Shown here piece after piece: positions 1-8,968 of a stretch of DNA of 64,000 bases. How positions within the stretch are numbered: the first letter of the stretch is position 1; each line of letters begins with the position of its first letter. A program made the position numbers and the translations under genes. Source of the DNA: Bradyrhizobium iriomotense (GTDB lineage Bacteria; Pseudomonadota; Alphaproteobacteria; Rhizobiales; Xanthobacteraceae); NCBI RefSeq assembly GCF_030160715.1, contig NZ_BSOW01000007.1, forward strand, positions 62,001-126,000, given 5' to 3'. The notes beneath the pieces are model-generated. The model saw only the letters and a list, made by a program, of their open reading frames with translations, had not been told where the DNA came from and made no database searches.

Positions 1-105
1 GCCGAGCTTGAACGCGCTCAGGGCCTTGGCGCGATCATACGGTCCGGCGTCGTCGACGATATCGCTCTGAACGGCCATCTCTGCCACGCCGATCCCCTGT
101 GTCAT
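1..105 (-). CDS. pstC: Phosphate ABC transporter permease PstC, N-terminal fragment
   Basis: Only the first 35 codons lie in the window and the gene runs off the left edge. The visible N-terminus, with the run AVQSDIVDDAGPYDRAKALS, matches from memory the cytoplasmic start of alphaproteobacterial PstC, the inner-membrane permease of the high-affinity phosphate transporter. It follows pstS on the same strand after a strong hairpin, as in pstSCAB operons. A second ATG ten codons in (base 78) begins exactly at the usual family N-terminus and may be the true start; neither has a strong ribosome binding site. Confidence 0.75.
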   Translation of the reverse strand, partial: MTQGIGVAEMAVQSDIVDDAGPYDRAKALSAFKLG

Positions 106-180
106 TTACGCTATCTGCACGCCGCCGATGAAGGCGATCTTGTCGACGATCTGTCCCGCGTCATTCGGGATGGCCCCGGA

Positions 181-216
181 GGACCAGACCCGGAATCCCT
201 GGGGATTCCGGGGTCC
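181..216 (-). terminator. Intercistronic hairpin between pstS and pstC
   Basis: Perfect 11-base arms (CCCGGAATCCC at 189-199, GGGATTCCGGG at 202-212) enclose a two-base loop, flanked by GGACC/GGTCC. No T-run follows on the minus strand, so it is more likely an mRNA-stabilising or attenuating hairpin that keeps pstS expressed above pstC than a full terminator. Confidence 0.55.
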
Positions 217-270
217 ATCTTTCACCCGCGCCCCGGAAGAAGTGCCGGAGCGCGAGCATCCACGCTGCGA

Positions 271-1281
271 TCAGCTCTTGATCTCGGCAGCCCAGGTCTT
301 CTCGATCAGCTGGACGACGCCGTCGGGCATCGGGATGTAGTCGAGTTCCTCGGCCGCCTTGCCGCCGTTCTTGAAGGCCCAGCGGAAGAACTTGATAGCT
401 TCCTGCGAGGCCGCCTTGTCGGTCGCATCCTTGTGCATGAGGATGAAGGTCGCCGCCGTGATCGGCCAGGACTTCTCGCCGGGCTGGTCGGTCAGGATGA
501 CATAGTAGCCGGGAGCCTTGGCCCAGTCGGCGTTGGAGGCGGCCGCCTGGAAGGCTTCGACCGTCGGCTGCACCGGCTTGCCGGCCTTGTTGACGAGACC
601 GGTGTAGGTCAGCTTGTTCTGCTTGGCATAGGCGTACTCGACATAGCCGATCGAGTTCTTGGTCTGGCTGATGTTGCCGGAGACGCCTTCGTTACCCTTG
701 GCGCCGACGCCGACCGGCCACTCGACGGCCGTGCCCTCGCCGACCTTGCTCTTCCAGTCCGCGCTGGCCTTGGAGAGGTAGTTGGTGAAGTTGAAGGTGG
801 TGCCCGAACCATCCGAACGGCGCACAACGGTGATCGCGTCGGAGGGCAGCTTGGCGTTGGGATTGAGCTTCTTGATGGCCGGATCATCCCACTTGGTGAT
901 CTTGCCGAGATAGATGCTGGCGAGCGTCTCGCCGTCGAACGTCAGCTCGCCGGCCTTCACACCCTCGATATTGACGACGGGAACGATCGCACCCATCACC
1001 ATCGGCCACTGAACGAGGCCGTCCTTCTCGAGCTGCTCGGCCTTGAGCGGCGCGTCGCTGGCGCCGAAGGTCACGGTCTTGGCCTGGATCTGCTTGATGC
1101 CGCCGCCGGAGCCGATCGACTGGTAGTTCAGACCGTTGCCGGTCTCCTTCTTGTAGGCGTCAGCCCACTTCGAATAGATCGGGAACGGGAAGGTCGCGCC
1201 GGCGCCGGTGATATCGGCAGCGAAGGCCGACGTCGATGCGGCCACCAAGCCAGCAGCGACGATGGTTTTGATAAAATTCAT
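271..1281 (-). CDS. pstS: Phosphate ABC transporter substrate-binding protein PstS
   Basis: PstS is the periplasmic phosphate-binding protein of the PstSCAB importer. The 336-residue product starts with a signal peptide ([21 protein letters not shown]) followed by [21 protein letters not shown], the family opening. The motif [17 protein letters not shown] is the phosphate-contacting segment. I chose the ATG at 1281 because GGAG lies eight bases upstream; an in-frame ATG four codons earlier lacks this. It lies between phoR and pstC. A Pho box about 100 bases upstream implies PhoB activation under phosphate starvation. Confidence 0.97.
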   Translation of the reverse strand: MNFIKTIVAAGLVAASTSAFAADITGAGATFPFPIYSKWADAYKKETGNGLNYQSIGSGGGIKQIQAKTVTFGASDAPLKAEQLEKDGLVQWPMVMGAIVPVVNIEGVKAGELTFDGETLASIYLGKITKWDDPAIKKLNPNAKLPSDAITVVRRSDGSGTTFNFTNYLSKASADWKSKVGEGTAVEWPVGVGAKGNEGVSGNISQTKNSIGYVEYAYAKQNKLTYTGLVNKAGKPVQPTVEAFQAAASNADWAKAPGYYVILTDQPGEKSWPITAATFILMHKDATDKAASQEAIKFFRWAFKNGGKAAEELDYIPMPDGVVQLIEKTWAAEIKS

Positions 1282-1378
1282 GCTGGTCTCCAAAGGGGGA
1301 GCGAAGCGCCATGCGCGCCCGATCGCGCTCCCGCGCCGCCCCTTTAGGAGCGGTCGGTAGTGCTTTTACGAAGGTTTC

Positions 1379-1396
1379 GTGACAGTCGGATGACAG
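1379..1396 (-). promoter_or_regulatory. Pho box upstream of pstS
   Basis: Read on the minus strand the sequence is CTGTCAT-CCGA-CTGTCAC, two 7-base PhoB half-sites with the canonical 4-base spacer and a single mismatch from the consensus. It lies about 100 bases upstream of the pstS start and directly downstream of phoR, so it should drive pstSCAB separately from phoR. Confidence 0.85.
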
Positions 1397-1423
1397 GCTT
1401 AAGCGACTGAAACAGCTTGCTTT

Positions 1424-2722
1424 TCAGCTCAGCGCCGGGGGCTTGGCCTGGGGAAAACAAGCGGTGAAAGTGGCACCGTGTTTGGGCACGCTTTCGATCA
1501 AAAGCCGGCCCCGGTGCCGGTTAACGATATGTTTCACCAGCGATAATCCGAGGCCGGTCCCGCCCTGTGAGCGGCTGTCGCCAACGTCAACCCGATAGAA
1601 GCGCTCGGTGAGCCGCGGCAGGTGTTCCGGGGCAATGCCGGGACCGAAGTCGCGCACCATGACGCGAATTTCCGGCGAGCCATCGGCCGCGGTGACCATG
1701 GTGAGGGAGACGATCACCCGCCCGCCCGAGGCACCGTATTTCAGTGCGTTCTCGATCAGGTTCTCGAACAGCCGCAACAGCTCCTCGCGGTCACCCGCGA
1801 TCATCACCGCCGCTTCCGGCAGATCGATCTCGACGTCCACCTGCCGCTCGCGCGCCAGCGGTTCGAGCCCGTCGGCGACCTGGCGGATGATCGGCACGAC
1901 ATCAACCAGCGTGTCGGGGCGCACATGCGCCGACAATTCGACCCGCGACAGCGACAACAGATCGTCGATCAGGCGCGCCATGCGGGTCGCCTGGGTGTGC
2001 ATGATGCCGAGGAAGCGCTCGCGCGCCTTGGGATCGTCCTTGGCCTGGCCCTGGAGCGTGTCGATGAAGCCGGAGAGCGCGGCGAGCGGCGTGCGCAACT
2101 CGTGGCTGGCATTGGCGACGAAATCGGCGCGCATCTCCTCGACCCGGCGCAGCGGCGTCTGGTCGTGGAAGGTCATCAGCATGCATTTGTCGGCGCCGCC
2201 GAACGAGGTCGGCACCGGCACCGGCGTGATGATCAGCTCCATCCAACGGTCGACCGGCACGTGGTCGAGATAGTCCGCACGGCGCGGCTCGGATGTAGCA
2301 ATCGCCTCGCGCAGCGCGGTGATGATCTCGGGCGAGCGCAGTGCGAACTGGGCGAGCTCGTTCTTGCGCAGCGCCGGCGCAAGCTGGGCTGCTGCGGCAT
2401 TGAGATGGATGACACGCCCGGCGCGGTCGAGCAGCACGGCCGGATCGGGCATGCCCGAGACCACCGCGGCCACCGACGCGCCTTCGACCGGGTTGATGCG
2501 GCGGACGTCGTCGCGCGAGGCGGCGGTATCGTGCAGCCGCCAGGGGACCAGCGCCGCCGCCGCGATGCAGAGGAACACCGCCACCGCACGCATTGCCGAC
2601 AATTCCCCGAGCGAGACCACCACCGACAGCGCCAGCGCCGCGGCGATCAGGATGATCGCAGAATGCCGCAGCCGGTCGGACCAGGGCTGGACCGTGGGAG
2701 AAGGGTGGGCGTCGATCGCCAT
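1424..2722 (-). CDS. phoR: Phosphate regulon sensor histidine kinase PhoR
   Basis: Membrane histidine kinase that phosphorylates PhoB when phosphate is scarce. The 432-residue protein has two membrane segments (about 21-60), a PAS-like sensor (about 90-170), a HisKA domain with the phosphorylated His207 in FVANASHELRTPLAAL, and a HATPase domain with an N box (LFENLIENALKYG), G1 (DFGPGI) and G2 (GGTGLGLSLVKHIV). AAGGAGAGG lies upstream of the ATG. It is upstream of pstS on the same strand, the standard rhizobial order phoR-pstSCAB-phoU-phoB. Length and motifs are complete. Confidence 0.95.
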   Translation of the reverse strand: MAIDAHPSPTVQPWSDRLRHSAIILIAAALALSVVVSLGELSAMRAVAVFLCIAAAALVPWRLHDTAASRDDVRRINPVEGASVAAVVSGMPDPAVLLDRAGRVIHLNAAAAQLAPALRKNELAQFALRSPEIITALREAIATSEPRRADYLDHVPVDRWMELIITPVPVPTSFGGADKCMLMTFHDQTPLRRVEEMRADFVANASHELRTPLAALSGFIDTLQGQAKDDPKARERFLGIMHTQATRMARLIDDLLSLSRVELSAHVRPDTLVDVVPIIRQVADGLEPLARERQVDVEIDLPEAAVMIAGDREELLRLFENLIENALKYGASGGRVIVSLTMVTAADGSPEIRVMVRDFGPGIAPEHLPRLTERFYRVDVGDSRSQGGTGLGLSLVKHIVNRHRGRLLIESVPKHGATFTACFPQAKPPALS

Positions 2723-2755
2723 CGGGCAGGCCTCTCCTTAAAGATTGTCGGCCGG

Positions 2756-3811
2756 TCAGGCGCTCTTGTCGCTGCGCTCTCTCACATAAGCGGCTTCGCG
2801 CGCAGGGCCGGGATCGAGCTTGAGGGCCGCCTGCTGCAGCCGTTTCGATCGGGCGCCGATAATAACCTCTCGAAACGTCAGCAAGATTACAGATATGACA
2901 AAGGGCGAAAGATAATAGAGAACGCGGAACAGCAGCATCCCGCCGAGCAGCTCCTCGCGGTCCATCTGCCACAGCCCGACCAGCATGGCGGCGTCGAATA
3001 CACCGAGCCCGCCGGGGGAGTGGCTGGCGAAGCCGAGCAGCGTGGCGGAGACGAAGATCACCGCGACCACGACGAAGCCGAGATTGGGCTCGTCCGGAAC
3101 CAGCACGTACATCGCGAGCGCACAAAAGCCGAGATCGACGATGCCGATCGCGATCTGGAGCAGCGTCAGCGGGCCGCCCGGCAGCACCACAGTCCAGGGA
3201 CCGCGACCGACCACGCGCGGCTGGGTCCACACCCAGACGACATAGGCGACCAGCGCGACGATGATGCCCAGGGCAACCAGTCGGTTGAGCCAGGGCGGCA
3301 GCTGGTCGATCGAGGCAGCAGCTTCGGGGTGATAGCTGATCCCGAGGCCGAGCACCGCGGCGTTGCCGAGCCAGAAGGTCAGGCCGGCGAGGAAACAGAT
3401 CTTGGCGACGTCGATCGCGTTCAGCCCCCAGGCCGAGTAGATGCGATAGCGCACCGCGCCGCCGGTGAAGACGCTGGCGCCGACATTGTGGCCGATCGAG
3501 TAGCTGGTGAAGGCCGCGAGCGCGTTGATGCGGTAGGGCACATGGGCGTGACCGATCGCGCGCGTCGCAAACAGATCGTAGAAGGTCAGGGTGAAATAGC
3601 CGGCGGCTACGAACAGCGCCGCCATCGCGATCTGGCTCGGCTCGGTGCTCTTGATCGCCTCGACCACCTCGTTGAGGTCGATGCCGCGCAGCATGTGGTA
3701 GAGCACGTAGCAAGCGATGCCGATGACCGTCACGCTGATCACGACGCCAAGCTTATGCAGGATTTGCTTCTGGCGCAGAAACGTCATCGCCCTGCGTATG
3801 GCTTCCAGCAT
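2756..3811 (-). CDS. YbhN/UPF0104 family membrane protein (LPG synthase transmembrane-like)
   Basis: A 351-residue polytopic inner-membrane protein with about eight hydrophobic segments, resembling the flippase-like transmembrane half of lysylphosphatidylglycerol synthases (MprF/AglD/YbhN superfamily). Segments such as YSIGHNVGASVFTGGAVRYRIYSAWGL and SHSPGGLGVFDAAML are typical of the family. The catalytic acyltransferase half of MprF is absent, so it is not itself a lysyl-PG synthase; a role in lipid or cell-surface precursor translocation is an inference. It ends 33 bases before phoR. GAGG seven bases upstream supports the start. Confidence 0.8.
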   Translation of the reverse strand: MLEAIRRAMTFLRQKQILHKLGVVISVTVIGIACYVLYHMLRGIDLNEVVEAIKSTEPSQIAMAALFVAAGYFTLTFYDLFATRAIGHAHVPYRINALAAFTSYSIGHNVGASVFTGGAVRYRIYSAWGLNAIDVAKICFLAGLTFWLGNAAVLGLGISYHPEAAASIDQLPPWLNRLVALGIIVALVAYVVWVWTQPRVVGRGPWTVVLPGGPLTLLQIAIGIVDLGFCALAMYVLVPDEPNLGFVVVAVIFVSATLLGFASHSPGGLGVFDAAMLVGLWQMDREELLGGMLLFRVLYYLSPFVISVILLTFREVIIGARSKRLQQAALKLDPGPAREAAYVRERSDKSA

Positions 3812-3823
3812 CTAGACCTCGAA

Positions 3824-4081
3824 CTACGCTTCCGCGGCCGTGTCGGCCGACGAACTGGCGGACGTACGGATATTCAACATACCTTTGGCGCCAGCTCCAG
3901 CTTCGCGCATGCCCTCCGTCCCTCCAGTAGCGCGTTTTGAGCCGGAGTGGAATTCGCCAATACGCACAAAAACGCGTTTCTTCAATATTTTAGGCGGGCA
4001 TCCGCGCTTGTCCTGCACCGTTTGGCTCTTTCCCGCCGCGGCCTCTGCCGAATCTCTATCGCGATCCTGCGTATGGGCCAT
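3824..4081 (-). CDS. Small hypothetical protein, doubtful
   Basis: An 85-codon open frame ending 12 bases before the YbhN-like gene. The product is hydrophilic, rich in Arg, Lys, Ala and Ser, with no signal, membrane segment or motif. No convincing ribosome binding site precedes the ATG and the middle of the frame has AT-rich third positions unlike the neighbours. An opposing frame of similar size exists. It may be non-coding leader DNA of the downstream gene. Confidence 0.25.
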   Translation of the reverse strand: MAHTQDRDRDSAEAAAGKSQTVQDKRGCPPKILKKRVFVRIGEFHSGSKRATGGTEGMREAGAGAKGMLNIRTSASSSADTAAEA

Positions 4082-4283
4082 GAAGCTTTGATGATTTCAG
4101 CCCTGTAATGTTCCACCGCGGCTTAAGCCGGCGTCAATCTTTGGGCCGGCGATCGGCGGTGGAAAGGCGGCCTGAAGGCAATTTTGGCCGGCGCCGGAGC
4201 GCCGCAGTCCTGCGCAGCGCCCAAGGCGCAGTCACCAGGGCAGTCAGCGCGCCTTGCGGATAGGCAGGCTGCAAGCGCAAAGC

Positions 4284-4580
4284 TCAGGCCGCGGGCGCGC
4301 TGCGCGAGACCACCCAGTCGCGCAGGCATGCGCCAATGGTGCAGCCGACGAGATAGCAGCCGAACATGGTCAGGCCGAGGTCGAGCCAGTAGCCGAAACG
4401 GCCGGGGATCACGCGGGCGAGCGAGACCGCGACCAGCACGGCCACGAGGACCGCGAGCCAGCGTGCCAGCACCTTCGAGGTGCCGCTGCCGCGCTGGACC
4501 ACCGAGATCCAACCCATCGCCAGCCCGAGCAGCAGCGATCCGACCAGCCAGCCCCAATGGAACGACAGCAGAAAGGACAT
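4284..4580 (-). CDS. Small inner-membrane protein of unknown function
   Basis: A 98-residue protein with three hydrophobic stretches (about 4-26, 39-58 and 63-85) and little else; unrecognised. Its start lies one base after the OmpA-family stop, and its ribosome binding site (GGTGAGGTG) sits inside the end of that gene, so the two are translationally coupled and probably work together in the envelope. A longer frame on the same strand (4123-4557) is an out-of-register shadow. Confidence 0.7.
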   Translation of the reverse strand: MSFLLSFHWGWLVGSLLLGLAMGWISVVQRGSGTSKVLARWLAVLVAVLVAVSLARVIPGRFGYWLDLGLTMFGCYLVGCTIGACLRDWVVSRSAPAA

Positions 4581-4581
4581 G

Positions 4582-5976
4582 TCACCTCACCAGAAATTCG
4601 ATGCGGCGGTTTTGCGCCTTGCCTTCGTCGGTATCGTTGCCGGCGACCGGCTGCGTGCTGCCGTAGCCGACCGCGGTGAAGCGATCGGACGGCAGGCCCG
4701 CCTTGACGAGATAGTCGATCACCGCCTGGGCGCGCTTCTCCGACAGCGCTTGGTTGAAGGAATCTTCGCCGTCGGAATCGGTGTGGCCGGCGACCTCGAT
4801 CATGGCGTTCGGGCAGCGCAGCGCCGTCTCGATGAGGTGATCGAGCAGGCCCGCGGAATCCGGGTCGATATTGGCCCGCTTCGGCTCGAAGCGGATCCTG
4901 CCCTTGGTCAGGAGCTCGGAGAACAGCTGCTGACAGACCGTGCCATCGACGGGACCAGCGGCGGGCTTCACGGTGATTTCCGGCTTGTACTGCCAGGTCT
5001 TGGGAAAATCCTTGCCGAGGCCGGCGCGGATATCGGCGGCCGCGCCCTCATAGAGCGCATCGCCCGACAGCTTGACCTCGCGGTCGGTCACCACCAGCGT
5101 GCCGGTCGAGAGCCGTGACAGAGCCCCAAGCGCGGCGACCACCGAATTGCCGAACGACGCGGGCGCGCCGATGCTGGCCTTGAGATTGTCGACGACCTTC
5201 TCGCCGAAGAATTTTCGTCCCGCCGCCGTGGCGATGGCCGCGTGGATCGTGTTGTCGGGGACGTACCCGGTCAGCGTCACGGTCGCGGCGACCGGGTCCT
5301 TGTAGGCCTGGAAGATGTAAGGCGGCGCCTTGATGTCGTTGGTTGCGACCGAAAAACCTTCGGGCAGGTTTTTCAGCGCCGCCGCAATGGCTTCCCGGCC
5401 GCCGAGCTCGCGCGCCATGCCGGACAGGCTGACACTGGTGTCGGAGACCGTGATCTTGCCGTCCTTGAGCTTGCCGACCTGGTCGAGCAGCAGCATCGCG
5501 GCATTCTCGAAGCGCGGCGGCGCGCCGCGCGCCAATCCCATCTGATCGGCGACCTCGATGCCGCCGAGATCCTTGCGGGCGACCTCCACGAGCCGGCCCT
5601 TGACCCCCGGCAGCGGCGCGCTGCCGGACAGGGTGACCCGAACGACGTCCCGTTCCGCGTTCCAGACGAAAGGCTTGGCCTCGGGAACCAGCCGGGTCAG
5701 GTCGTCGACCAGGCGCACGCCCGGCACGGTTTCGACCGCCGTGACGGCGTCGCGACGGCCCTCCTCCGAGAACGCCTCCGCGGCAAAGCTGACGTCGCGG
5801 CCGGCCACCGCGATCCGGGTCTTGTCCAGAACGGTATTCTTGAGCGCCGCGGCGGAGCGGGCGGACAGGTCGGCTTCCAGCGGCAAGGTGTTATTCCAGG
5901 CCGCAATTCCCCACATGACGGCCAAGGGGATCAACCCCGGCCACCATTTGCTGGCCCACCTGAAAAGCTTCTGCAT
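4582..5976 (-). CDS. OmpA-family peptidoglycan-binding protein with BON-like repeats
   Basis: A 464-residue envelope protein. One N-terminal membrane anchor (about 10-30) is followed by about 300 residues of BON-like repeats (for example KITVSDTSVSLSGMA, TVTLTGYVPDNTIHAAI, TLVVTDREVKLSGDAL) and a C-terminal OmpA domain (about 340-464). The OmpA part has HTDSDG, LSEKRAQAV and GYGSTQPVAGNDTDEGKAQNRRIEF, which carry the Asp and Arg that hold diaminopimelate. The architecture recalls mycobacterial ArfA/Rv0899. The start at 5976 is favoured; an in-frame ATG twelve codons upstream adds non-conserved residues. It is coupled to the small membrane gene downstream. Confidence 0.85.
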   Translation of the reverse strand: MQKLFRWASKWWPGLIPLAVMWGIAAWNNTLPLEADLSARSAAALKNTVLDKTRIAVAGRDVSFAAEAFSEEGRRDAVTAVETVPGVRLVDDLTRLVPEAKPFVWNAERDVVRVTLSGSAPLPGVKGRLVEVARKDLGGIEVADQMGLARGAPPRFENAAMLLLDQVGKLKDGKITVSDTSVSLSGMARELGGREAIAAALKNLPEGFSVATNDIKAPPYIFQAYKDPVAATVTLTGYVPDNTIHAAIATAAGRKFFGEKVVDNLKASIGAPASFGNSVVAALGALSRLSTGTLVVTDREVKLSGDALYEGAAADIRAGLGKDFPKTWQYKPEITVKPAAGPVDGTVCQQLFSELLTKGRIRFEPKRANIDPDSAGLLDHLIETALRCPNAMIEVAGHTDSDGEDSFNQALSEKRAQAVIDYLVKAGLPSDRFTAVGYGSTQPVAGNDTDEGKAQNRRIEFLVR

Positions 5977-6117
5977 TCGACGACCCGAACTCTGGAACCG
6001 GAGACAAAACAAACCCTTGGCGGGCTGTCAAACCGGAAATGGCGGCCTTGTGAAGGCCCTGGGTAAGCAACCGGACTAACTTTTTCTTCAAGGGTTCCCC
6101 CCTAGGTTGACCTTGGA

Positions 6118-7200
6118 ATGCCGGGGGTCAACCAGCCTTCAATGAAACAACTGCGCAACAACGTCATCCGCGTCGGGCTGGAAGCACTCTATTTCAGCGG
6201 GGCGCACCACCTGCTGCGGCCGTTGCTCGCCGGCGTCGGCGCTATTTTCATGCTGCACCATGTGCGGCCGTCCCGGGAGGATGCGTTCCAACCCAACCGG
6301 CATCTCGAAGTCACGCCGGACTTCCTGCGCGCTACGCTGTGCCATTTGCGCTCGCATGACATCGACATCGTCTCGATGGACGAGCTGCATGAGCGGCTCG
6401 CGCAGGGCCGGTTCACCCGCCGCTTCGCTGCCTTCACGCTGGACGACGGCTACCGCGACAACCGGGATTTTGCGCTTCCCGTGCTGCGCGAATTCGACGC
6501 ACCGGCGACCATCTATGTCGCGAGCGATTTCGCCGAGGGCACCGGACGTCTCTGGTGGATCGCGCTCGAGGCCATCATCGCCAAGGCGAGCCAGATCGAC
6601 GTACAGATCGGCCGTGGCGCGCTCCGTCTCGATGCCACGACACCTGCGGCGAAACAGGCGGCGTTCGACCGTCTGCATGACTGGCTGCGCGCACTCCCGG
6701 GCGAGCACGACCTCGATCGCGAGATCAAGGCGCTCTGCGCGAAGTATGATGTCGACATGGCCGCGCTGTGCCGCGACCTCTGCCTGTCCTGGAACGAGCT
6801 GAAAGCGCTGGCTGCAGATCCGCTGGTGACGATCGGCGCCCACACCATCACCCATTGCAACCTCGCCAAGCAAAGTGAGGAGATCGTGGCGCAGGAGATG
6901 GCGGTGAGCCGCGTGCGGATCGAGCACGCGCTCGGCCGCCCCGTCCAGCACTTCGCCTATCCCTATGGCGATCGTCATGCCGCGGGCGATCGCGAATTCA
7001 CACTTGCCGCAGCGAGCGGCTTCAAGACTGCGGTGACGACGCGCCCGGGCATGCTGTTTGCCGAGAATGCCGGCCAGCCGACCGCGCTGCCGCGCGTCTC
7101 GCTCAACGGCAATTACCAGGACGCCCGCATCCTGCCAGTGCTGACTTCAGGCGCCGCCACCGCAATGTGGAACGGCTTTCGCCGGTTTGCCGCGGCGTAG
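6118..7200 (+). CDS. Polysaccharide deacetylase (NodB homology domain) family protein
   Basis: A 360-residue carbohydrate esterase family 4-type protein. After a hydrophobic segment (LLRPLLAGVGAIFMLHHV) come the metal/catalytic motifs: AAFTLDDGYRDN (about 109-120, TFDDG-like with the catalytic Asp), IGAHTITHCNL (two metal-ligand His) and FAYPYGD. The family removes N-acetyl groups from polysaccharides or peptidoglycan. No Nod-factor genes are nearby, so it is not nodB. It is divergent from the OmpA gene. The start could be the ATG at 6142 instead; ribosome binding sites do not separate them. Confidence 0.85.
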   Translation: MPGVNQPSMKQLRNNVIRVGLEALYFSGAHHLLRPLLAGVGAIFMLHHVRPSREDAFQPNRHLEVTPDFLRATLCHLRSHDIDIVSMDELHERLAQGRFTRRFAAFTLDDGYRDNRDFALPVLREFDAPATIYVASDFAEGTGRLWWIALEAIIAKASQIDVQIGRGALRLDATTPAAKQAAFDRLHDWLRALPGEHDLDREIKALCAKYDVDMAALCRDLCLSWNELKALAADPLVTIGAHTITHCNLAKQSEEIVAQEMAVSRVRIEHALGRPVQHFAYPYGDRHAAGDREFTLAAASGFKTAVTTRPGMLFAENAGQPTALPRVSLNGNYQDARILPVLTSGAATAMWNGFRRFAAA

Positions 7201-7214
7201 CCTCCCTCTCCGCT

Positions 7215-7340
7215 GTCGTCCCGGCGAAGGCCGGGACCCATACCGCAGAGTCTATCGATCGCTGTCGGTAGGAGTCCCGAACAACGAGTCTTCGCCAAAC
7301 TTCTCCTGTGGTTATGGGTCCCGGCCCTCGCCGGGACGAC
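7215..7340. repeat. Palindromic intergenic repeat, family A, 126-base copy
   Basis: Outer arms GTCGTCCCGGCGAAGGCCGG and its near-complement enclose about 70 bases. A second copy with the same length and internal wording lies at 21372-21497 and a minimal one at 57682-57708. It sits between convergent genes and could act as a bidirectional terminator. Confidence 0.85.
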
Positions 7341-7380
7341 AGGGATGGTGTGGCGCAGCCGTTGCGTCTCGCGAACAGCC

Positions 7381-8832
7381 TTATGACTCGATCTTCACGT
7401 ACTCGAAATCGCCCGGCTTGTTGTCGATGCCGACTTTCGGCGGCGAGATCCAGGAGGCGAATTGGCCGATCTCGGTGACGGGCTTCATCAGCGAGGCGAT
7501 GAAGTCGCCGTCGTTCGTTGACGGCAGCCAGTCGTCCTTGCGCTTGGCCCAGGTGGCGTCGTCGATCAGGATGCCCTCGGGCGTGGCATGCACGTCCTTG
7601 AACTCGCCGATGTGGCGGTGGAAGGTGACGTGCGGCACCGTCAGCTTGAAGTCGTAGCCGGCCGTCGAGATCACCTTGTTCCAGCGCAGCATGCCCTTGA
7701 CGCAGTCCTGGGTGTAGTCGTCACGCAGCCGCATGTTGAGCGCCGTCAGCGCCGGCTCGTCGACCATCTTGATCTGGCCGTCGACGAACTTCATGACCGG
7801 GTAGGTCGCACTCTTGAGCTGGTGATCGTCCTCGATCGACGTTTCCTTGTAGCGGCCCTTGATGCCGGCGTTGAACGCGTTCGCAGCGTTGGTCGACACT
7901 TCCGAGCCGAACAGGTCGAGCGACAGCGAATAGTGCAGGTTCAGCTTCTTCTGGATGGTCGGCAGATCGATGACGCCGAGCGCACGCACCTTGGCGATGT
8001 CGGTGGGATCGGAGATGCCCGCCTCGCTCATCGCCTCGCAGGTCCGCTGCACCACGCGGGTGATGCCAGTCTCGCCGACGAACATGTGATGCGCTTCTTC
8101 GGTCAGCATGAAGCGGCAAGTGCGCGACAACGGATCGAAGCCCGACTGCGCGAGGCTGTGCAGCTGCATCTTGCCGTCGCGGTCGGTGAAATAGGTGAAC
8201 ATGAAGAAGGACAGCCAGTCCGGCGTCGCCTCGTTGAAGGCGCCCAGCATGCGCGGCGCGTCCGCATCGCCGGAGCGGCGGCGCAACAATTCGTCCGCCT
8301 CCTCGCGGCCGTCGCGGCCGAAATATTTTTGCAGCAGGTACACCATCGCCCAGAGGTGACGGCCTTCCTCGACATTGACCTGGAACAGGTTGCGCATATC
8401 GTAGAGCGACGGCGCGGTCTTGCCGAGATGACGCTGCTGCTCGACGGAAGCCGGCTCGGTGTCGCCCTGGATCACGATCAGGCGGCGCAGCATGGCGCGA
8501 TGCTCGCCGGGCACCTCCTGCCAGGCCGGCTCACCATAATGCTCGCCGAACGGCACGACGCGGTTTTCCTCCTGCGGCGCAAGCAGGATGCCCCAGCGAT
8601 AGTCGGGCATGCGCACATAGTCGAACTTGGCCCAGCCGCGCGGATCGACCGAATAGGCGGTGCGCAAGTAAACGAGCGATTCCTGGAAGCCTTCCGGGCC
8701 CATGTCGCTCCACCAGTCCATGTAGCCGGGATGCCAGCCTTCCAGCGCCTTCAACACCTGGCGGTCTTCGGCGAGATTCACGTTGTTGGGAATCTTGGTC
8801 GAGTAGTCGACGTTCATGATGTTCATGTTCAT
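7381..8832 (-). CDS. boxB: Benzoyl-CoA 2,3-epoxidase oxygenase component BoxB
   Basis: BoxB is the di-iron oxygenase that epoxidises benzoyl-CoA with O2 in the aerobic hybrid box pathway, with electrons from BoxA. The 483-residue protein matches the family length (about 473-480). Two ExxH iron-ligand motifs are visible: EEGRH (E156, H159) and TEEAHH (E246, H249). The ATG at 8832 has AAGGAGC just upstream; the open frame extends 35 codons further into a repeat but is not expected to be translated. It follows boxC, separated by a palindromic repeat. No boxA is present in the window. Confidence 0.95.
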   Translation of the reverse strand: MNMNIMNVDYSTKIPNNVNLAEDRQVLKALEGWHPGYMDWWSDMGPEGFQESLVYLRTAYSVDPRGWAKFDYVRMPDYRWGILLAPQEENRVVPFGEHYGEPAWQEVPGEHRAMLRRLIVIQGDTEPASVEQQRHLGKTAPSLYDMRNLFQVNVEEGRHLWAMVYLLQKYFGRDGREEADELLRRRSGDADAPRMLGAFNEATPDWLSFFMFTYFTDRDGKMQLHSLAQSGFDPLSRTCRFMLTEEAHHMFVGETGITRVVQRTCEAMSEAGISDPTDIAKVRALGVIDLPTIQKKLNLHYSLSLDLFGSEVSTNAANAFNAGIKGRYKETSIEDDHQLKSATYPVMKFVDGQIKMVDEPALTALNMRLRDDYTQDCVKGMLRWNKVISTAGYDFKLTVPHVTFHRHIGEFKDVHATPEGILIDDATWAKRKDDWLPSTNDGDFIASLMKPVTEIGQFASWISPPKVGIDNKPGDFEYVKIES

Positions 8833-8850
8833 GGCCGTGCTCCTTGGTCT

Positions 8851-8965
8851 GTCTCGTGTCCCGGACGCTGCGCGGCGCGCTGCAGAGCCGGGACCCATTG
8901 TCCGGTCAATCTGGGTCCCGGTTCTGCGCAGCGTCACTTCGTGCCGCAGCGCGCCCGGGACGCGA
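8851..8965. repeat. Palindromic intergenic repeat, family F, between boxC and boxB
   Basis: Begins GTCTCGTGTCCCGGACGC and ends with the imperfect complement CGGGACGCGA, with an inner GAGCCGGGACCCA/TGGGTCCCGGTTC stem. Related copies lie at 51073-51218 and 52986-53118. It occupies the whole boxC-boxB gap inside the operon. Confidence 0.75.
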
Positions 8966-8968
8966 TAG

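Noticed and set aside
2756..3811. Complete lysylphosphatidylglycerol synthase MprF
   Set aside because: Only the transmembrane half is present; the catalytic domain is missing.
1622..3940. 772-codon plus-strand frame opposite phoR and the YbhN-like gene
   Set aside because: It is antisense to two well-recognised genes and its product is Arg/Gln/His/Asp-rich with no domain, the usual mirror frame in GC-rich DNA.
6118..7200. NodB chitooligosaccharide deacetylase
   Set aside because: Only the general deacetylase domain matches; the protein is much longer than NodB and there are no other nodulation genes or nod boxes.
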